The position numbers and the translations under genes were made by a program. Shown here one piece after another: positions 27,001-36,163 of a stretch of 43,038 nucleotides of DNA; the first letter of the stretch is position 1; the number at the start of each line of letters is the position of its first letter. The notes under the pieces were generated by a model, which had not been told where the DNA came from, did not search any database, and was given only the letters and a program-made list of their open reading frames with translations. The DNA comes from an uncultured Pelagibacteraceae bacterium (GTDB lineage Bacteria > Pseudomonadota > Alphaproteobacteria > Pelagibacterales > Pelagibacteraceae), in NCBI GenBank assembly GCA_902629285.1, contig CACOQN010000013.1, positions 1 to 43,038 of the forward strand, in the 5' to 3' direction.

Positions 27001-28185
27001 TCAACGAAGCTTTTTTTTATGAAAATTAATAAATTTTTCAACATTAGATTTGTTAAATGACTTATTTTCTTCAAATGAAACTTTTTTCATTGAATAGGCA
27101 CTACTATTAGTAACTCTTGATTGAATTGTAATATTACCTTTATATAATTTAAGTTTAATTGAGCCATTAACTTTGCTTCTTTTTAAATCTACAATTTTCT
27201 GAAGTTTAGATCTTTCTTTTGAATACCAATAACCATTATAAATTAACTCAGCATATCTTGACATTATTCGATCTTTTTTGTGCATAGTTTCTTTATCTAA
27301 AGTAACTGACTCGATTGCTCTATGTGCATTGATTAAAAGGGTTCCACCAGGTGTTTCATATACACCTCTAGATTTTATACCTAAAAATCTATTCTCTACT
27401 AAGTCAACTCTTCCAATTCCATTTCTACCTGCAAGAACATTTAGTTTTGTTAATAACTTAGCTGGAGACATTTTTTTTCCGTTAATTCCAAAAGGATCAC
27501 CATTTTTAAAATTGATAGTAACAAATGACGGTTTGTTAGGTGCTTTTTCAGGAGAAACTGTTCTTTGGAAAATAAATTCTGGTGCAGAATTTTTTGGATT
27601 TTCTAAAACCTTACCTTCAGTTGAAGTATGGAATAAATTGTCATCCACTGAAAAAGGAGGTGCACCTTTTTTATCTTTAGGTATAGCTATGTCATGCTTT
27701 TTTGCATAATTAATTAAATCTGTTCTAGATTTTAAATTCCAAATTCGCCATGGAGCTATTATTTTAATTTTAGGTCCAAAATAATGATATCCTAATTCAA
27801 ATCTTACTTGGTCATTTCCTTTACCAGTTGCTCCATGCGAAACTGCATAGGCCTTAAATTTTTTAGCTACTCTTATTTGATCTTTTGCAATAAGAGGTCT
27901 TGCAATCGATGTCCCTAATAAATAAATACCCTCATAAATCGCATGTCCTCTAATCATGGGATAAACATAATCCTTAACAAAAATATCTTTTAAATCTTTG
28001 ATAATTATATTTTTAACACCAAATTTTTTTGCGTTAGTTATTATTTTTTTTCTATCAATTTCTTGGCCTACATCCGCTGTATAACAAATTACATCAGCAT
28101 CATAATTCTCTTGAAGCCATTTTAAAATTATAGAGGTATCGAGCCCTCCAGAATAAGCTAGAACAATTTTCTTTTTTGATTTCAT
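27001..28185 (-). CDS. argG: Argininosuccinate synthase
   Basis: A 394-residue enzyme joining citrulline and aspartate with ATP in arginine synthesis. It starts with the PP-loop AYSGGLDTSIILKWL, then CYTADVGQ, SHGATGKGNDQVRFE, and, near 180, the DDNLFHTSTEGKVLE segment. Length and order are normal. It follows the IalB-like gene by four bases and ends in a basic stretch (NFHKKKLR). Confidence 0.98.
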   Translation of the reverse strand: MKSKKKIVLAYSGGLDTSIILKWLQENYDADVICYTADVGQEIDRKKIITNAKKFGVKNIIIKDLKDIFVKDYVYPMIRGHAIYEGIYLLGTSIARPLIAKDQIRVAKKFKAYAVSHGATGKGNDQVRFELGYHYFGPKIKIIAPWRIWNLKSRTDLINYAKKHDIAIPKDKKGAPPFSVDDNLFHTSTEGKVLENPKNSAPEFIFQRTVSPEKAPNKPSFVTINFKNGDPFGINGKKMSPAKLLTKLNVLAGRNGIGRVDLVENRFLGIKSRGVYETPGGTLLINAHRAIESVTLDKETMHKKDRIMSRYAELIYNGYWYSKERSKLQKIVDLKRSKVNGSIKLKLYKGNITIQSRVTNSSAYSMKKVSFEENKSFNKSNVEKFINFHKKKLR

Positions 28186-28189
28186 TGAA

Positions 28190-28702
28190 TTAACTACAAG
28201 CTTTTCTTGATGCGTTATAAGCTTTAGTAAATCCTAGTAATGAGTAATGATCAATTGTTTGAGAACCTTGTTGATTATATCCAGTAATCATAATTCTTGA
28301 TCCTTTTCTCATTTGTTTAATCATTTTTAATTCGATCTTATTATCTGCAATCCACGCAAAACCTTGCTCTTTAATATCAAATTTAAATTTGTTTTTTCCT
28401 GAAGCAGCTGTTACAGAATTATTTTTATTAAATTCATAACCTGGTGTAACACTTACTTCATTTTTTATATTGTCGTTTGGTCTAAAAGCTACGAATAATT
28501 TAGCATCTCTTTTATTTGTTTTTGGAGCTTGTAAAATTGGTAACGACTGAGCAAAGCATACTTTACCATCGGTATCAGAAACAACCATTGCTTCCCAATC
28601 TTTATATTTACCAATTTTTTTTATTTCTTGAGCAGAAATTTGGCTAATTCCAACTATAAAAAATATTCCTAAAAATATTATGATTTTTTTAATTAAGGAC
28701 AT
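28190..28702 (-). CDS. Invasion-associated locus B (IalB) family periplasmic protein
   Basis: A 170-residue secreted protein. A signal peptide covers residues 1-24 (IIIFLGIFFIVGISQISAQE), followed by the IalB domain: YKDWEAMVVSDTDGKVCFAQ at the front, FRPNDN, then HYSLLGFTKAYNASRKAC at the end. Two cysteines in matching places (near 49 and 169) may pair. The family was named in Bartonella but is widespread in free-living alphaproteobacteria, so no invasion role is implied. It overlaps the aldo-keto reductase gene by ten bases. Confidence 0.9.
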   Translation of the reverse strand: MSLIKKIIIFLGIFFIVGISQISAQEIKKIGKYKDWEAMVVSDTDGKVCFAQSLPILQAPKTNKRDAKLFVAFRPNDNIKNEVSVTPGYEFNKNNSVTAASGKNKFKFDIKEQGFAWIADNKIELKMIKQMRKGSRIMITGYNQQGSQTIDHYSLLGFTKAYNASRKACS

Positions 28703-29727
28703 GGATTTGGATAAATTTTTTGAACATAGTTAATTTCTTTAATGACATCACTTGATAGATTTACATTTACACTTTCTATATTTGTTTTCAACTGCTCCAT
28801 TTTAGTTGCTCCAATTATTACACTAGTCATAAAGTCTTGGATTTCACAAAATTTTATAGACATTTGACTCATATCTAGATCATATTTTTTACTTATTTTA
28901 TAATAATGCTCAACTGCGTCTTCAGTATTTGGCTTTCTATAACGTGTCCAAAAATCATAATCTCTTTCCATTCTCGATCCTTTTGGAAAACTTTTGTTTC
29001 TATATTTTCCACTTAAATATCCACTAGCAAGTGGAGAATATGCTAAGCAGCCAATGTTTTCTCTTATAGAAACTTCAGCTAATCCAACTTCGTAAGATCT
29101 GTTTAATAAGCTGTATGGATTTTGAATTGACATCATTCTTGGCAATTTTTTATCTTTAGATAGTTGGAGATAATTCAAAACTCCCCACGGGGTTTCATTT
29201 GATAAACCAACATATCTTATTTTTCCCTGATCAATATATTTATTTAATTCTGCAAGAACATCTTCAAATTTATTCCATTCATTTTCTTCATGAACATATC
29301 CAAGTCGGCCAAAATTATTTACATTTCTTTCTGGCCAATGAAGTTGATATAAATCTATATAATCAGTTTTAAGTCTTTTAAGACTGTCATTTAAAGCAGA
29401 TTCTAAATTTGAACCTGTAAAACTATTTTCGCCACTTCTTAAATAATCTCTCGCTGGACCAGCAACTTTTGTTGCTAGAATGACCTTGTCTCTTTTTTTA
29501 GTTTTTTCAAACCAATTCCCAATAATCACTTCTGTATCACCATAGGTTTCTTTTTTAGGAGGCACTGCATATAATTCGGCAGTGTCCCAAAAGTTTACTC
29601 CGTGATCTAAACCAAAATCCATTTGTTCAAATGCTTCAAGTTCAGTATTTTGCTCTCCCCAAGTCATTGTACCGAGACAAATTGTACTGACTTTAATATC
29701 GGTATTACCTAAATTTTTGTAATTCAT
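28693..29727 (-). CDS. NADP(H)-dependent aldo-keto reductase, Tas type
   Basis: A 344-residue aldo-keto reductase with the complete tetrad Asp48, Tyr53, Lys89 and His132 (FWDTAELYAVPP, ILATKVAG, LYQLHWPE). ETYGDTEVIIGNW and the length fit the Tas subfamily. It reduces aldehydes or ketones with NADPH; the natural substrate is not known. It heads the minus-strand run with the IalB-like gene and argG and is divergent from the Bax-inhibitor-type gene across 79 bases. Confidence 0.92.
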   Translation of the reverse strand: MNYKNLGNTDIKVSTICLGTMTWGEQNTELEAFEQMDFGLDHGVNFWDTAELYAVPPKKETYGDTEVIIGNWFEKTKKRDKVILATKVAGPARDYLRSGENSFTGSNLESALNDSLKRLKTDYIDLYQLHWPERNVNNFGRLGYVHEENEWNKFEDVLAELNKYIDQGKIRYVGLSNETPWGVLNYLQLSKDKKLPRMMSIQNPYSLLNRSYEVGLAEVSIRENIGCLAYSPLASGYLSGKYRNKSFPKGSRMERDYDFWTRYRKPNTEDAVEHYYKISKKYDLDMSQMSIKFCEIQDFMTSVIIGATKMEQLKTNIESVNVNLSSDVIKEINYVQKIYPNPCP

Positions 29728-29769
29728 TAGAAATATTAAGTTAAATTTTTGTTAATCTTTTAAGGTATC

Positions 29770-29799
29770 TTGAATAATTAGTAAAAGAATATATATATT
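29770..29799 (+). promoter_or_regulatory. Promoter of the Bax-inhibitor-1 family gene
   Basis: TTGAAT at 29770-29775 and TATATT at 29794-29799 with an 18-base spacer. The -10 box ends seven bases before the ATG at 29807, so initiation would lie at or next to the start codon, giving a leaderless or near-leaderless message. Confidence 0.5.
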
Positions 29800-29806
29800 A
29801 GTCATC

Positions 29807-30568
29807 ATGGAAAATAACAAAAACGGAATATTAAATAGAGCAAAAGCAGCACAACAAACAGCTGCTGTAATGGATGAAGGTTTAAGAGCTTACATGCTAA
29901 AAGTTTATAATTATATGGCAACGGGTGTATTGCTAACCGGAATAGTAGCACTGATAACATTTAAAATGTCAGTTGTTACTAATGATGCAGGTTCAATTGT
30001 GGGTCTAACACAGATGGGTAATGCAATTTATTTATCAGGTCTTAAGTGGCTTGTAATGCTAGCACCTCTAGGTATCGTTTTTTACATGAGTTTTGGAATT
30101 AACAAGATGAGTGCATCAAAAGCTCAAACTACATTTTGGGTTTTTGCAGCTTTGATGGGTCTATCTTTATCCTCAATATTATTAATTTACACTGGAATGA
30201 GTGTAACGAGAGTTTTCTTCATTACATCTGCAACATTTGGAGCGATGAGTATTTACGGGTACACAACTAAAAGAGATCTTACGAAATTAGGATCTTTTTT
30301 AATGATGGGCTTAATTGGAATAATTATAGCCTCAATTGTTAATATCTTTATGAAATCTTCTATGATGTATTTTGTGATTTCAATATTAGGTGTTTTAATT
30401 TTTGTGGGTTTAACAGCTTATGACACTCAAAAAATTAAAAATATGTATGTTGCTTCTGACTCAGGAGAGTTAATGGGAAAGAAAGCTGTAATGGGCGCTT
30501 TAACTTTATACTTAGACTTTATTAATCTATTTATAATGTTGCTAAGATTATTTGGTCAAAGAAGATAA
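29807..30568 (+). CDS. Bax inhibitor-1/YccA family membrane protein
   Basis: A 253-residue protein with seven membrane helices after a soluble N-terminus (about 1-30). It has the family blocks YNYMATGVLLTGIVAL, FWVFAALMGLSLSSI and, near the end, GLTAYDTQKIKNMY followed by ALTLYLDFINLFIMLL. BI-1 proteins form pH-sensitive calcium leak channels in some bacteria or bind FtsH. It is a single gene; ends of this gene and DUF2794 are eight bases apart, convergent. Confidence 0.95.
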   Translation: MENNKNGILNRAKAAQQTAAVMDEGLRAYMLKVYNYMATGVLLTGIVALITFKMSVVTNDAGSIVGLTQMGNAIYLSGLKWLVMLAPLGIVFYMSFGINKMSASKAQTTFWVFAALMGLSLSSILLIYTGMSVTRVFFITSATFGAMSIYGYTTKRDLTKLGSFLMMGLIGIIIASIVNIFMKSSMMYFVISILGVLIFVGLTAYDTQKIKNMYVASDSGELMGKKAVMGALTLYLDFINLFIMLLRLFGQRR

Positions 30569-30576
30569 ATTTATTT

Positions 30577-30915
30577 TTAAAGTTTCTTCCAATTAGTATT
30601 TTTGAGCAAAATTCTAAGATCATAAGAATTTTTTAATATTTTACCGTTTGTATCAGTAATTAAATATTTAAGATTTTTATTTTTAGGCTTAAAATTTTTA
30701 CAAATTTTATAAAGCGCATTTTCAGTTGAATTTCTAAAAACACTAAAATCTACTTGTTTACTTGATATACTTAAACCATAGTCTTTCCAAGAACCTTCAG
30801 ATACCATTTTAGCATATAAATCTAAAATAATTTTAAGTTCATCCTTTTCAAAAAAATGTTTATCTTCGGTTTTTTTATTAGGGTTATTTATTACTAATTT
30901 TAAATTACTACGCAT
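30577..30915 (-). CDS. DUF2794 domain protein
   Basis: A 112-residue soluble protein of DUF2794, a family seen in alphaproteobacteria. It has FFEKDELKIILDLYAKMVSE, then WKDYGLSISSKQVDFSVFRN and a closing sheet with YLITDTNGKILKNSYDLRIL. Function unknown. It overlaps the yciB gene by eight bases. Confidence 0.88.
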   Translation of the reverse strand: MRSNLKLVINNPNKKTEDKHFFEKDELKIILDLYAKMVSEGSWKDYGLSISSKQVDFSVFRNSTENALYKICKNFKPKNKNLKYLITDTNGKILKNSYDLRILLKNTNWKKL

Positions 30916-31492
30916 CGATTTTATGTTTATTGATTAATGGTATTTGAAATGCTGTAAAAACTATTGATATTGGAAGCATTCCCCAGACCTTAAAATTAAC
31001 CCAAAATTCCTCTGTTTGTGTTCTCCAGACAAATTCATTTAATAAAGCAAGGCCAAAGAAAAAAAACATCCATCTTCTATTAAGAATTTCCCATCCAACA
31101 TCAGATAGAGGAATTGATTTACCCATAATTTTTTTAAGAATAGGTTCTTTAGCAAGATATTTTCCAAAAAATAATGCAAGAGCAAACATAATATTAATAA
31201 TAGTTGGCTTTACGTAAATAAATATAGGATCGTTAAAATAAATAGTTAAACCACCAAAAAAAGTAATTAAAATTCCACTGACCAGTGGCATTGGTGGAAT
31301 TTTTTTTTCAAAAAACCAAACTATTGCGAGTGCAATTAGAGTTGCAACTATTAGTGGAGGTATAGCTACTGATAAATTTTTACCGCTATTGTAATAATAG
31401 AAAAAAAATATTGCTAAAGGGCCAAAATCAGTAACAAATTTTAAAAAAGATTTATTCACTGGAAAGATATTAACATATTTGCCACATCTCAA
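30908..31492 (-). CDS. yciB: Inner-membrane septation protein A (YciB/IspZ)
   Basis: A 194-residue protein with about five helices. It shows FVTDFGPLAIFFFYYY at the start, PLVSGILITFFGGLTIYFND, KPTIINIMFALALFFG and the conserved NRRWMFFFFGLALLNEFVWR. YciB proteins affect cell division and envelope synthesis. It is divergent from hspQ across 53 bases and its tail overlaps the DUF2794 start. Confidence 0.95.
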   Translation of the reverse strand: MRCGKYVNIFPVNKSFLKFVTDFGPLAIFFFYYYNSGKNLSVAIPPLIVATLIALAIVWFFEKKIPPMPLVSGILITFFGGLTIYFNDPIFIYVKPTIINIMFALALFFGKYLAKEPILKKIMGKSIPLSDVGWEILNRRWMFFFFGLALLNEFVWRTQTEEFWVNFKVWGMLPISIVFTAFQIPLINKHKIDA

Positions 31493-31510
31493 AACATTTA
31501 TATTTTAGCA

Positions 31511-31538
31511 TTGATTTTTATCTTTAAATACCCATACT
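31511..31538 (+). promoter_or_regulatory. Heat-shock-type promoter of hspQ
   Basis: TTGATT at 31511-31516 and CCCATACT at 31531-31538, a 14-base spacing. The downstream box resembles the RpoH -10 CCCCATnT better than TATAAT, and HspQ belongs to the heat-shock regulon in E. coli. The ATG is only seven bases beyond. Confidence 0.4.
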
Positions 31539-31545
31539 AAGATCA

Positions 31546-31866
31546 ATGCCAGTGCAAAAAGCAAAATTTTCTATTGGAGACATTGTTAAGCATAAACACT
31601 TTGAATTTAGAGGTGTGATATACGATGTTGATTTTGAATTTAATAATTCAGAGGAGTGGTATCAGTCTATTCCAAAAAATGTGAGACCTAGAAAAGATCA
31701 GCCTTTTTATCATTTGTTAGCAGAAAATGATGAGATAACTTATGAAGCTTATGTTTCAGAGCAAAACCTATTAACGGATAACTCTGGCGAGCCAATAAAA
31801 CACCCTTTAATTGAGGAGATTTTTTCTGGTAAAAAAGGTTCTAGTTATTTCAAGCTCTCTAATTAA
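31546..31866 (+). CDS. hspQ: Heat shock protein HspQ
   Basis: A 106-residue YccV/HspQ-type protein. It has FSIGDIVKHKHFEFRGVIYD at the start, WYQSIP, RPRKDQPFYHLLAENDE and YEAYVSEQNLL. HspQ binds hemimethylated DNA in early reports and in enterobacteria is a specificity factor for Lon protease. That may link functionally with the Lon-domain protein at the window start, though they are 30 kb apart. Single gene. Confidence 0.95.
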   Translation: MPVQKAKFSIGDIVKHKHFEFRGVIYDVDFEFNNSEEWYQSIPKNVRPRKDQPFYHLLAENDEITYEAYVSEQNLLTDNSGEPIKHPLIEEIFSGKKGSSYFKLSN

Positions 31867-32040
31867 GACAACCACTATTCAAACACATTTAGCTCAAATC
31901 TAGGCCATACAAATTATCTATATTTTTAATATTTTCTGGTCAAGAGTATTAAACGTTAATTTCAGTCATATTATCTCCCCTCTGCATTCTTGATCAGAAA
32001 ACCAATTCATAATAGAAATCACGAAAAATTCAAAATTAAA
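31867..32040. other. Largest intergenic gap of the window
   Basis: 174 bases between hspQ and ccmC. I see no ORF, tRNA or clear hairpin. CATAAT at 32008-32013 could be a -10 for ccmC but has no good -35. Part of the gap (31990-32040) is open in frame with ccmC from a TTG. Confidence 0.5.
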
Positions 32041-32748
32041 ATGTTTAAACTTTTTGAGCCAAATAAAATTTTTAAAATTACATCAAGAGCGCCAAAGTAT
32101 GTTTTATTTTTATTTGTTATTGTATTGAGTATTGGTTTAGTGGAAGCATTAATCTTATCTCCTGAGGATTATAAACAAAGTGATGCTGTTAGAATTATGT
32201 ATGTTCATGTTCCTGCTGCATGGATTTCATTAAGTATATTTTCCTCAATGACCCTATCATCTATATGTGGTTTTATATTTAGTAATAAAAATTTTTTTTT
32301 AATATCAAAAAGTTTAGCTCCTTCAGGGTTTGTATTTAATATTATTGCATTAGTTACAGGATCAATTTGGGGAAAACCAACCTGGGGAACTTGGTGGGCT
32401 TGGGATGCTAGAATTACATCCATGTTAATACTAGCTTTGTTTTATGCAATGTATTTAATTGTGTGGAGAATTTATGATGAAAAAGAAAAAGTATATAAGA
32501 TTTCAACTTTTATAACCATTTTGGGAATTATTAATGTTCCAGTAATAAAATATTCTGTTGATTGGTGGAATACACTCCATCAACCTGCATCAATTAATAT
32601 TTTATCAAAAAGTACAATCCATTCTTCAATGCTTTACCCATTATTAATAATGACTGCGGCATTTGCTCTATTTTCATTGTTAATTTTCTTAATGAAATAT
32701 AATACAGAACTGATAAAAATTAAAAATAAAGGCTTAGATAGATTATGA
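32041..32748 (+). CDS. ccmC: Heme exporter/handling protein CcmC
   Basis: A 235-residue inner-membrane protein from the ATG at 32041 (a TTG at 31990 would give 252 residues but adds an unlike N-terminus). It has six helices, the tryptophan-rich WGKPTWGTWWAWDARIT loop that holds heme in the periplasm, and HVPAAW plus TLHQPASI with the heme-coordinating histidines. CcmC loads heme onto CcmE. It heads the ccmCDEFGH operon and overlaps ccmD by ATGA. Confidence 0.95.
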   Translation: MFKLFEPNKIFKITSRAPKYVLFLFVIVLSIGLVEALILSPEDYKQSDAVRIMYVHVPAAWISLSIFSSMTLSSICGFIFSNKNFFLISKSLAPSGFVFNIIALVTGSIWGKPTWGTWWAWDARITSMLILALFYAMYLIVWRIYDEKEKVYKISTFITILGIINVPVIKYSVDWWNTLHQPASINILSKSTIHSSMLYPLLIMTAAFALFSLLIFLMKYNTELIKIKNKGLDRL

Positions 32749-32972
32749 TAAATGAATTATTATTTATGAATGGATATGCAGTTTATGTGTTGTCTGCTTT
32801 TAGCTTTACACTATTAAGTTTCCTTAGTTTATATTTAGTAACTAAAATACAATTTGTTAGAGAACAAAATAAATTTGTTACTAAATTTGGATCGCTCTCA
32901 GTTGAGCAAGCTAATTTTGCAAAATCACAAAGAATAAACAAAGAAATTTTAGCAAGCGCAACAAACAATTAA
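32745..32972 (+). CDS. ccmD: Heme exporter protein CcmD
   Basis: A 75-residue protein with one membrane helix (about 12-34) after the short FMNGYAVYVLSAF start, then a charged cytosolic tail. This is the typical CcmD form, which helps release heme-loaded CcmE from CcmC and CcmAB. Short and little conserved; position between ccmC and ccmE settles it. The tail is slightly longer than usual. Confidence 0.88.
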   Translation: MINELLFMNGYAVYVLSAFSFTLLSFLSLYLVTKIQFVREQNKFVTKFGSLSVEQANFAKSQRINKEILASATNN

Positions 32973-32982
32973 CTTTTAAGCC

Positions 32983-33402
32983 ATGTATGGTCGAAAAGTT
33001 AAATTAAGATTTTTGTTTATAATTATTATTTTAATTACTTTAATTTTAACAACTTTCATGATTTTGAAATCTTTAGAGGAAAATGTTGTATATTTTCAAT
33101 CACCTACAGAAATTAAATCGCTTAGTGAAATTGATAATAGTAAAATAAGAGTTGGGGGTATGGTTAAAAAAAATTCTATTTCAATAAATTCAAATGAAGT
33201 TAACTTTATAATTACGGACTTTAAAAATGAAATAAATGTAATTTATAAAGGAGCAGTCCCAAATTTATTTGCTGAGGGAAAAGGTGTTGTAGCTGAAGGT
33301 TTTTTAAAAGATAGAAATTTTTTTTCTGCCACAAAAATTTTAGCGAAACATGACGAAAATTATATGCCGAGAGAAGTAAAAGAGGCATTGGAGGATAAAT
33401 AA
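32983..33402 (+). CDS. ccmE: Cytochrome c-type biogenesis heme chaperone CcmE
   Basis: A 139-residue periplasmic protein with an N-terminal anchor (about 8-28). It has the OB-fold core [34 protein letters not shown], and the heme-binding His123 with Tyr127 in [10 protein letters not shown]. It accepts heme covalently from CcmC and passes it to CcmF. It follows ccmD by ten bases. Confidence 0.97.
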   Translation: MYGRKVKLRFLFIIIILITLILTTFMILKSLEENVVYFQSPTEIKSLSEIDNSKIRVGGMVKKNSISINSNEVNFIITDFKNEINVIYKGAVPNLFAEGKGVVAEGFLKDRNFFSATKILAKHDENYMPREVKEALEDK

Positions 33403-33403
33403 A

Positions 33404-35278
33404 TTGATTTTCAGCCTTGTTGGATATTATTCACTAATATTAGGATTGATCATTGGAATATCGTTATTCTTTTTGTCATTCAAAAATTTTAATAATTCGA
33501 ATATATTAGATAAAAAATTATTATCTTTTACGTTTTTACAACTTTTTTTCGTTGTAATTAGTTTTTTTTGTTTGATTTCTTCTTTTATTGTTTCTGATTT
33601 TAGCAATGAGACAGTATTTAATAATTCTCATACTACAAAACCATTGTTTTATAAAATAAGTGGAACTTGGGGAAATCACGAAGGAAGCTTATTATTATGG
33701 TTACTTGTTTTAACTTTATTTATTTTTTTGTTTTTAATTAGAAGTAAAAATCAACCAGTAAAGTACAAAATATTAACCTTAGTTTTTCAACAAATTATAA
33801 TAGTTGGTTTTTTTTTATTTTTAATCCAAACATCAAATCCATTTAATTATATTTTTCCAACTCCCTTAGAAGGTCTTGGATTAAACCCGATTTTACAAGA
33901 TCCTGCTTTGGCAATTCATCCACCAATTTTATATTTGGGTTATGTAGGATCTTCAATTATTTTTTCTTCGGTTTTGGCTGCAACAAGTTTAAAAATTATT
34001 TCTACTAATTGGGCATTACATATAAAAAAATGGATATTAATTTCATGGATATTTTTGACATTAGGTATCTTGCTTGGATCAATTTGGGCATATTATGAAT
34101 TAGGCTGGGGAGGTTTTTGGTTTTGGGACCCTGTAGAGAATGTTTCTTTAATGCCTTGGCTTGCATTAACTACCCTTTTGCATTGTATTTTAGTATTAGA
34201 AAAAAAAGCTATTTTAACCTCTTGGGTAATAATTCTTTCTATAGCAACATTTACGCTAAGTATGTCTGGCACATTTTTAGTAAGATCAGGAATTTTAAAT
34301 TCCGTTCACACATTTGCTAATGATCCTGAAAGAGGTTTATTTATACTTATCTTTTTATTTATTTTGATTTTATTATCTATTTTAATTTTTTTCTTTTTTC
34401 ATAAAGAAGATAATAAAAAATCTTATAGTTTTTTTTGGTTGAGCAAAGAAACTTCAATTTTAATTAACAACTGGTTTATGATGTATTTTTTATCTGTCGT
34501 GCTAATTGGTACTGTGTATCCTATTTTTTTAGATGTAATTTCCTCTCAAAAAATATCAGTTGGGCCTCCATTTTATCATAAATTAATAATTCCATTTTTA
34601 ATACCATTTTTAATAATGATGGCGATTGGCCCAAAGTTAAAATGGATTAAATCTCAAATAATAGATAAATTATATCTAATTTCTTTTTTAATTATTTCAA
34701 TTTTATTATCTTTTTTAATTTTAAAAAATTTTAGTCAAAATATTTTAATAAATACAATTTTGATATCTAGCGCACTTTATTTATTTTTTATTACGTTAAG
34801 AGACTTTTTTATAAAAAAATATAATAACATTTCACAAAATATTGCTCATTTTGGATTTAGTTTGTTAATTCTGAGTATTTTATTTAATAATTTATTTTCA
34901 AGTGAAATCATAACCAATCTTAAGGTTGGTGAATCATTTGAAAATTCAAAAACTAAAATAGTCTTTGAAAGTATTAATCAGAAAAAAGAAAAAAATTATA
35001 ATGCTATAATTGCAAATTTTTCTGTACAAAATTATTTAGGTGAAAAAGACAAACTTTCACCTGAGTTGAGAATTTATAATCAACCTGTAATTGCTACAAG
35101 TGAAGCAGATATCAAAACAACTCTAATATCCGATAAATTTATTGTAATAAATTTAGTTCAAAATCAAGATTATTTTAATGTGAGATATCAAGTTAAATCA
35201 TTTATGGTATGGATCTGGTTATCAGTGGTACTTATATCTTTTGGTGGAATTATAAGTTTTTTAAAAAAAAGATCATGA
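33404..35278 (+). CDS. ccmF: Cytochrome c-type biogenesis protein CcmF
   Basis: A 624-residue polytopic protein from a TTG start one base after the ccmE stop; no nearer ATG gives the conserved N-terminus. It shows WGNHEGSLLLWLLVL, DPALAIHPPILYLGYVG, the WWD-type segment ELGWGGFWFWDPVENVS, and GTFLVRSGILNSVHTFA. CcmF joins heme to apocytochrome c in the periplasm. Slightly shorter than the E. coli protein. It overlaps ccmG by ATGA. Confidence 0.97.
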   Translation: MIFSLVGYYSLILGLIIGISLFFLSFKNFNNSNILDKKLLSFTFLQLFFVVISFFCLISSFIVSDFSNETVFNNSHTTKPLFYKISGTWGNHEGSLLLWLLVLTLFIFLFLIRSKNQPVKYKILTLVFQQIIIVGFFLFLIQTSNPFNYIFPTPLEGLGLNPILQDPALAIHPPILYLGYVGSSIIFSSVLAATSLKIISTNWALHIKKWILISWIFLTLGILLGSIWAYYELGWGGFWFWDPVENVSLMPWLALTTLLHCILVLEKKAILTSWVIILSIATFTLSMSGTFLVRSGILNSVHTFANDPERGLFILIFLFILILLSILIFFFFHKEDNKKSYSFFWLSKETSILINNWFMMYFLSVVLIGTVYPIFLDVISSQKISVGPPFYHKLIIPFLIPFLIMMAIGPKLKWIKSQIIDKLYLISFLIISILLSFLILKNFSQNILINTILISSALYLFFITLRDFFIKKYNNISQNIAHFGFSLLILSILFNNLFSSEIITNLKVGESFENSKTKIVFESINQKKEKNYNAIIANFSVQNYLGEKDKLSPELRIYNQPVIATSEADIKTTLISDKFIVINLVQNQDYFNVRYQVKSFMVWIWLSVVLISFGGIISFLKKRS

Positions 35279-35793
35279 ATAATAAAAAATTACCTTTTTT
35301 ATTGATTTTAATTTTTGGATTTACATTTATAATTTTTTATAAGAGTTTGGAAGACTCAAGTATATACACTCCTGATACTAACCTTGAAAAAGAAATTCCC
35401 GTTTTTAATGCTAAAAATTTTTTTTCTAAAGAAAATATAAATTCTTCAAATATCTTTAAATTAGATAAAATTTATTTATTAAATATTTGGTCGTCATGGT
35501 GTGTTCCATGTCGTCAAGAACATCCATTGTTAATGAATTTAAATTTACATAATAAAGTTAATATTATTGGAATGAATTACAAAGATGATTTAAAAAATGC
35601 TAATAACTTTTTAAAAGAATTGGGAAACCCCTATAATGAAATATTTTTAGATTTAGATGGTACTATTGCAATCGAGTGGGGTGCTTATGGGGTTCCAGAA
35701 TCATTTTTAATTCATAATAATAAAATTATCAAAAAATATATTGGACCTCTTAATGACAAATTAATTGATGAAATAAAATTATTAGTAAAATGA
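35275..35793 (+). CDS. ccmG: Thiol:disulfide interchange protein CcmG/DsbE
   Basis: A 172-residue membrane-anchored thioredoxin from the ATG at 35275, four bases inside the ccmF end. The frame is open further upstream but the overlap makes that start unlikely. The active site WCVPC has Cys76 and Cys79, followed by GVPESFLI with the cis-proline. It reduces the apocytochrome CXXCH thiols in the periplasm. Confidence 0.95.
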   Translation: MNNKKLPFLLILIFGFTFIIFYKSLEDSSIYTPDTNLEKEIPVFNAKNFFSKENINSSNIFKLDKIYLLNIWSSWCVPCRQEHPLLMNLNLHNKVNIIGMNYKDDLKNANNFLKELGNPYNEIFLDLDGTIAIEWGAYGVPESFLIHNNKIIKKYIGPLNDKLIDEIKLLVK

Positions 35794-36152
35794 AAGTTTT
35801 CAGATTTTTTTTAATTATTTTTTTATTTTTTTCATCAAGTGCTATTAAAGCAGAGGAAATAGATCAACGGAATAAAATAACTAAGAATTTAAGATGTCTT
35901 GTTTGTCAAGGACAGTCTGTTTATGACTCAGACTCTGAGTTTGCAAATAGTTTGAAAATATTAGTTGATAAAAAACTAGCTGAGGGATTATCGGAAGACC
36001 AAATTTACAGTTATTTTAAGAGTAAATATGGAGAGTGGATACTTTATGATCCTGAGTTAAATAAAAATACTTATTTTCTTTGGCTATTGCCATTATTGAT
36101 ATTTTTAATTGGAGGTGCAATAATCTACAGAAACTTTATAGTGAAAAAATAA
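35790..36152 (+). CDS. ccmH: Cytochrome c-type biogenesis protein CcmH
   Basis: A 120-residue protein with a signal peptide (about 1-21), the redox motif LRCLVCQ (Cys36, Cys39), then FVKSKYGEW-type helix region (YFKSKYGEWILYDP) and a C-terminal membrane helix. It corresponds to the N-terminal CcmH/CycL half; the TPR partner CcmI is not encoded next to it. Overlaps ccmG by ATGA. Confidence 0.95.
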   Translation: MKVFRFFLIIFLFFSSSAIKAEEIDQRNKITKNLRCLVCQGQSVYDSDSEFANSLKILVDKKLAEGLSEDQIYSYFKSKYGEWILYDPELNKNTYFLWLLPLLIFLIGGAIIYRNFIVKK

Positions 36153-36163
36153 ATATAACTAAA

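Noticed and set aside
27278..27709. 143-codon open frame on the plus strand
   Set aside because: It lies wholly antisense to argG, whose frame and motifs are clear; a shadow frame.
34117..34320. 67-codon plus-strand frame
   Set aside because: An out-of-frame reading within ccmF.
35209..35274. Upstream extension of ccmG
   Set aside because: It would overlap ccmF by 70 bases and add residues before a good membrane anchor; the ATGA overlap start at 35275 is preferred.
36080..36163. Upstream extension of the PagL-like gene
   Set aside because: It would overlap ccmH and hide the signal peptide; the ATG at 36164 is preferred.
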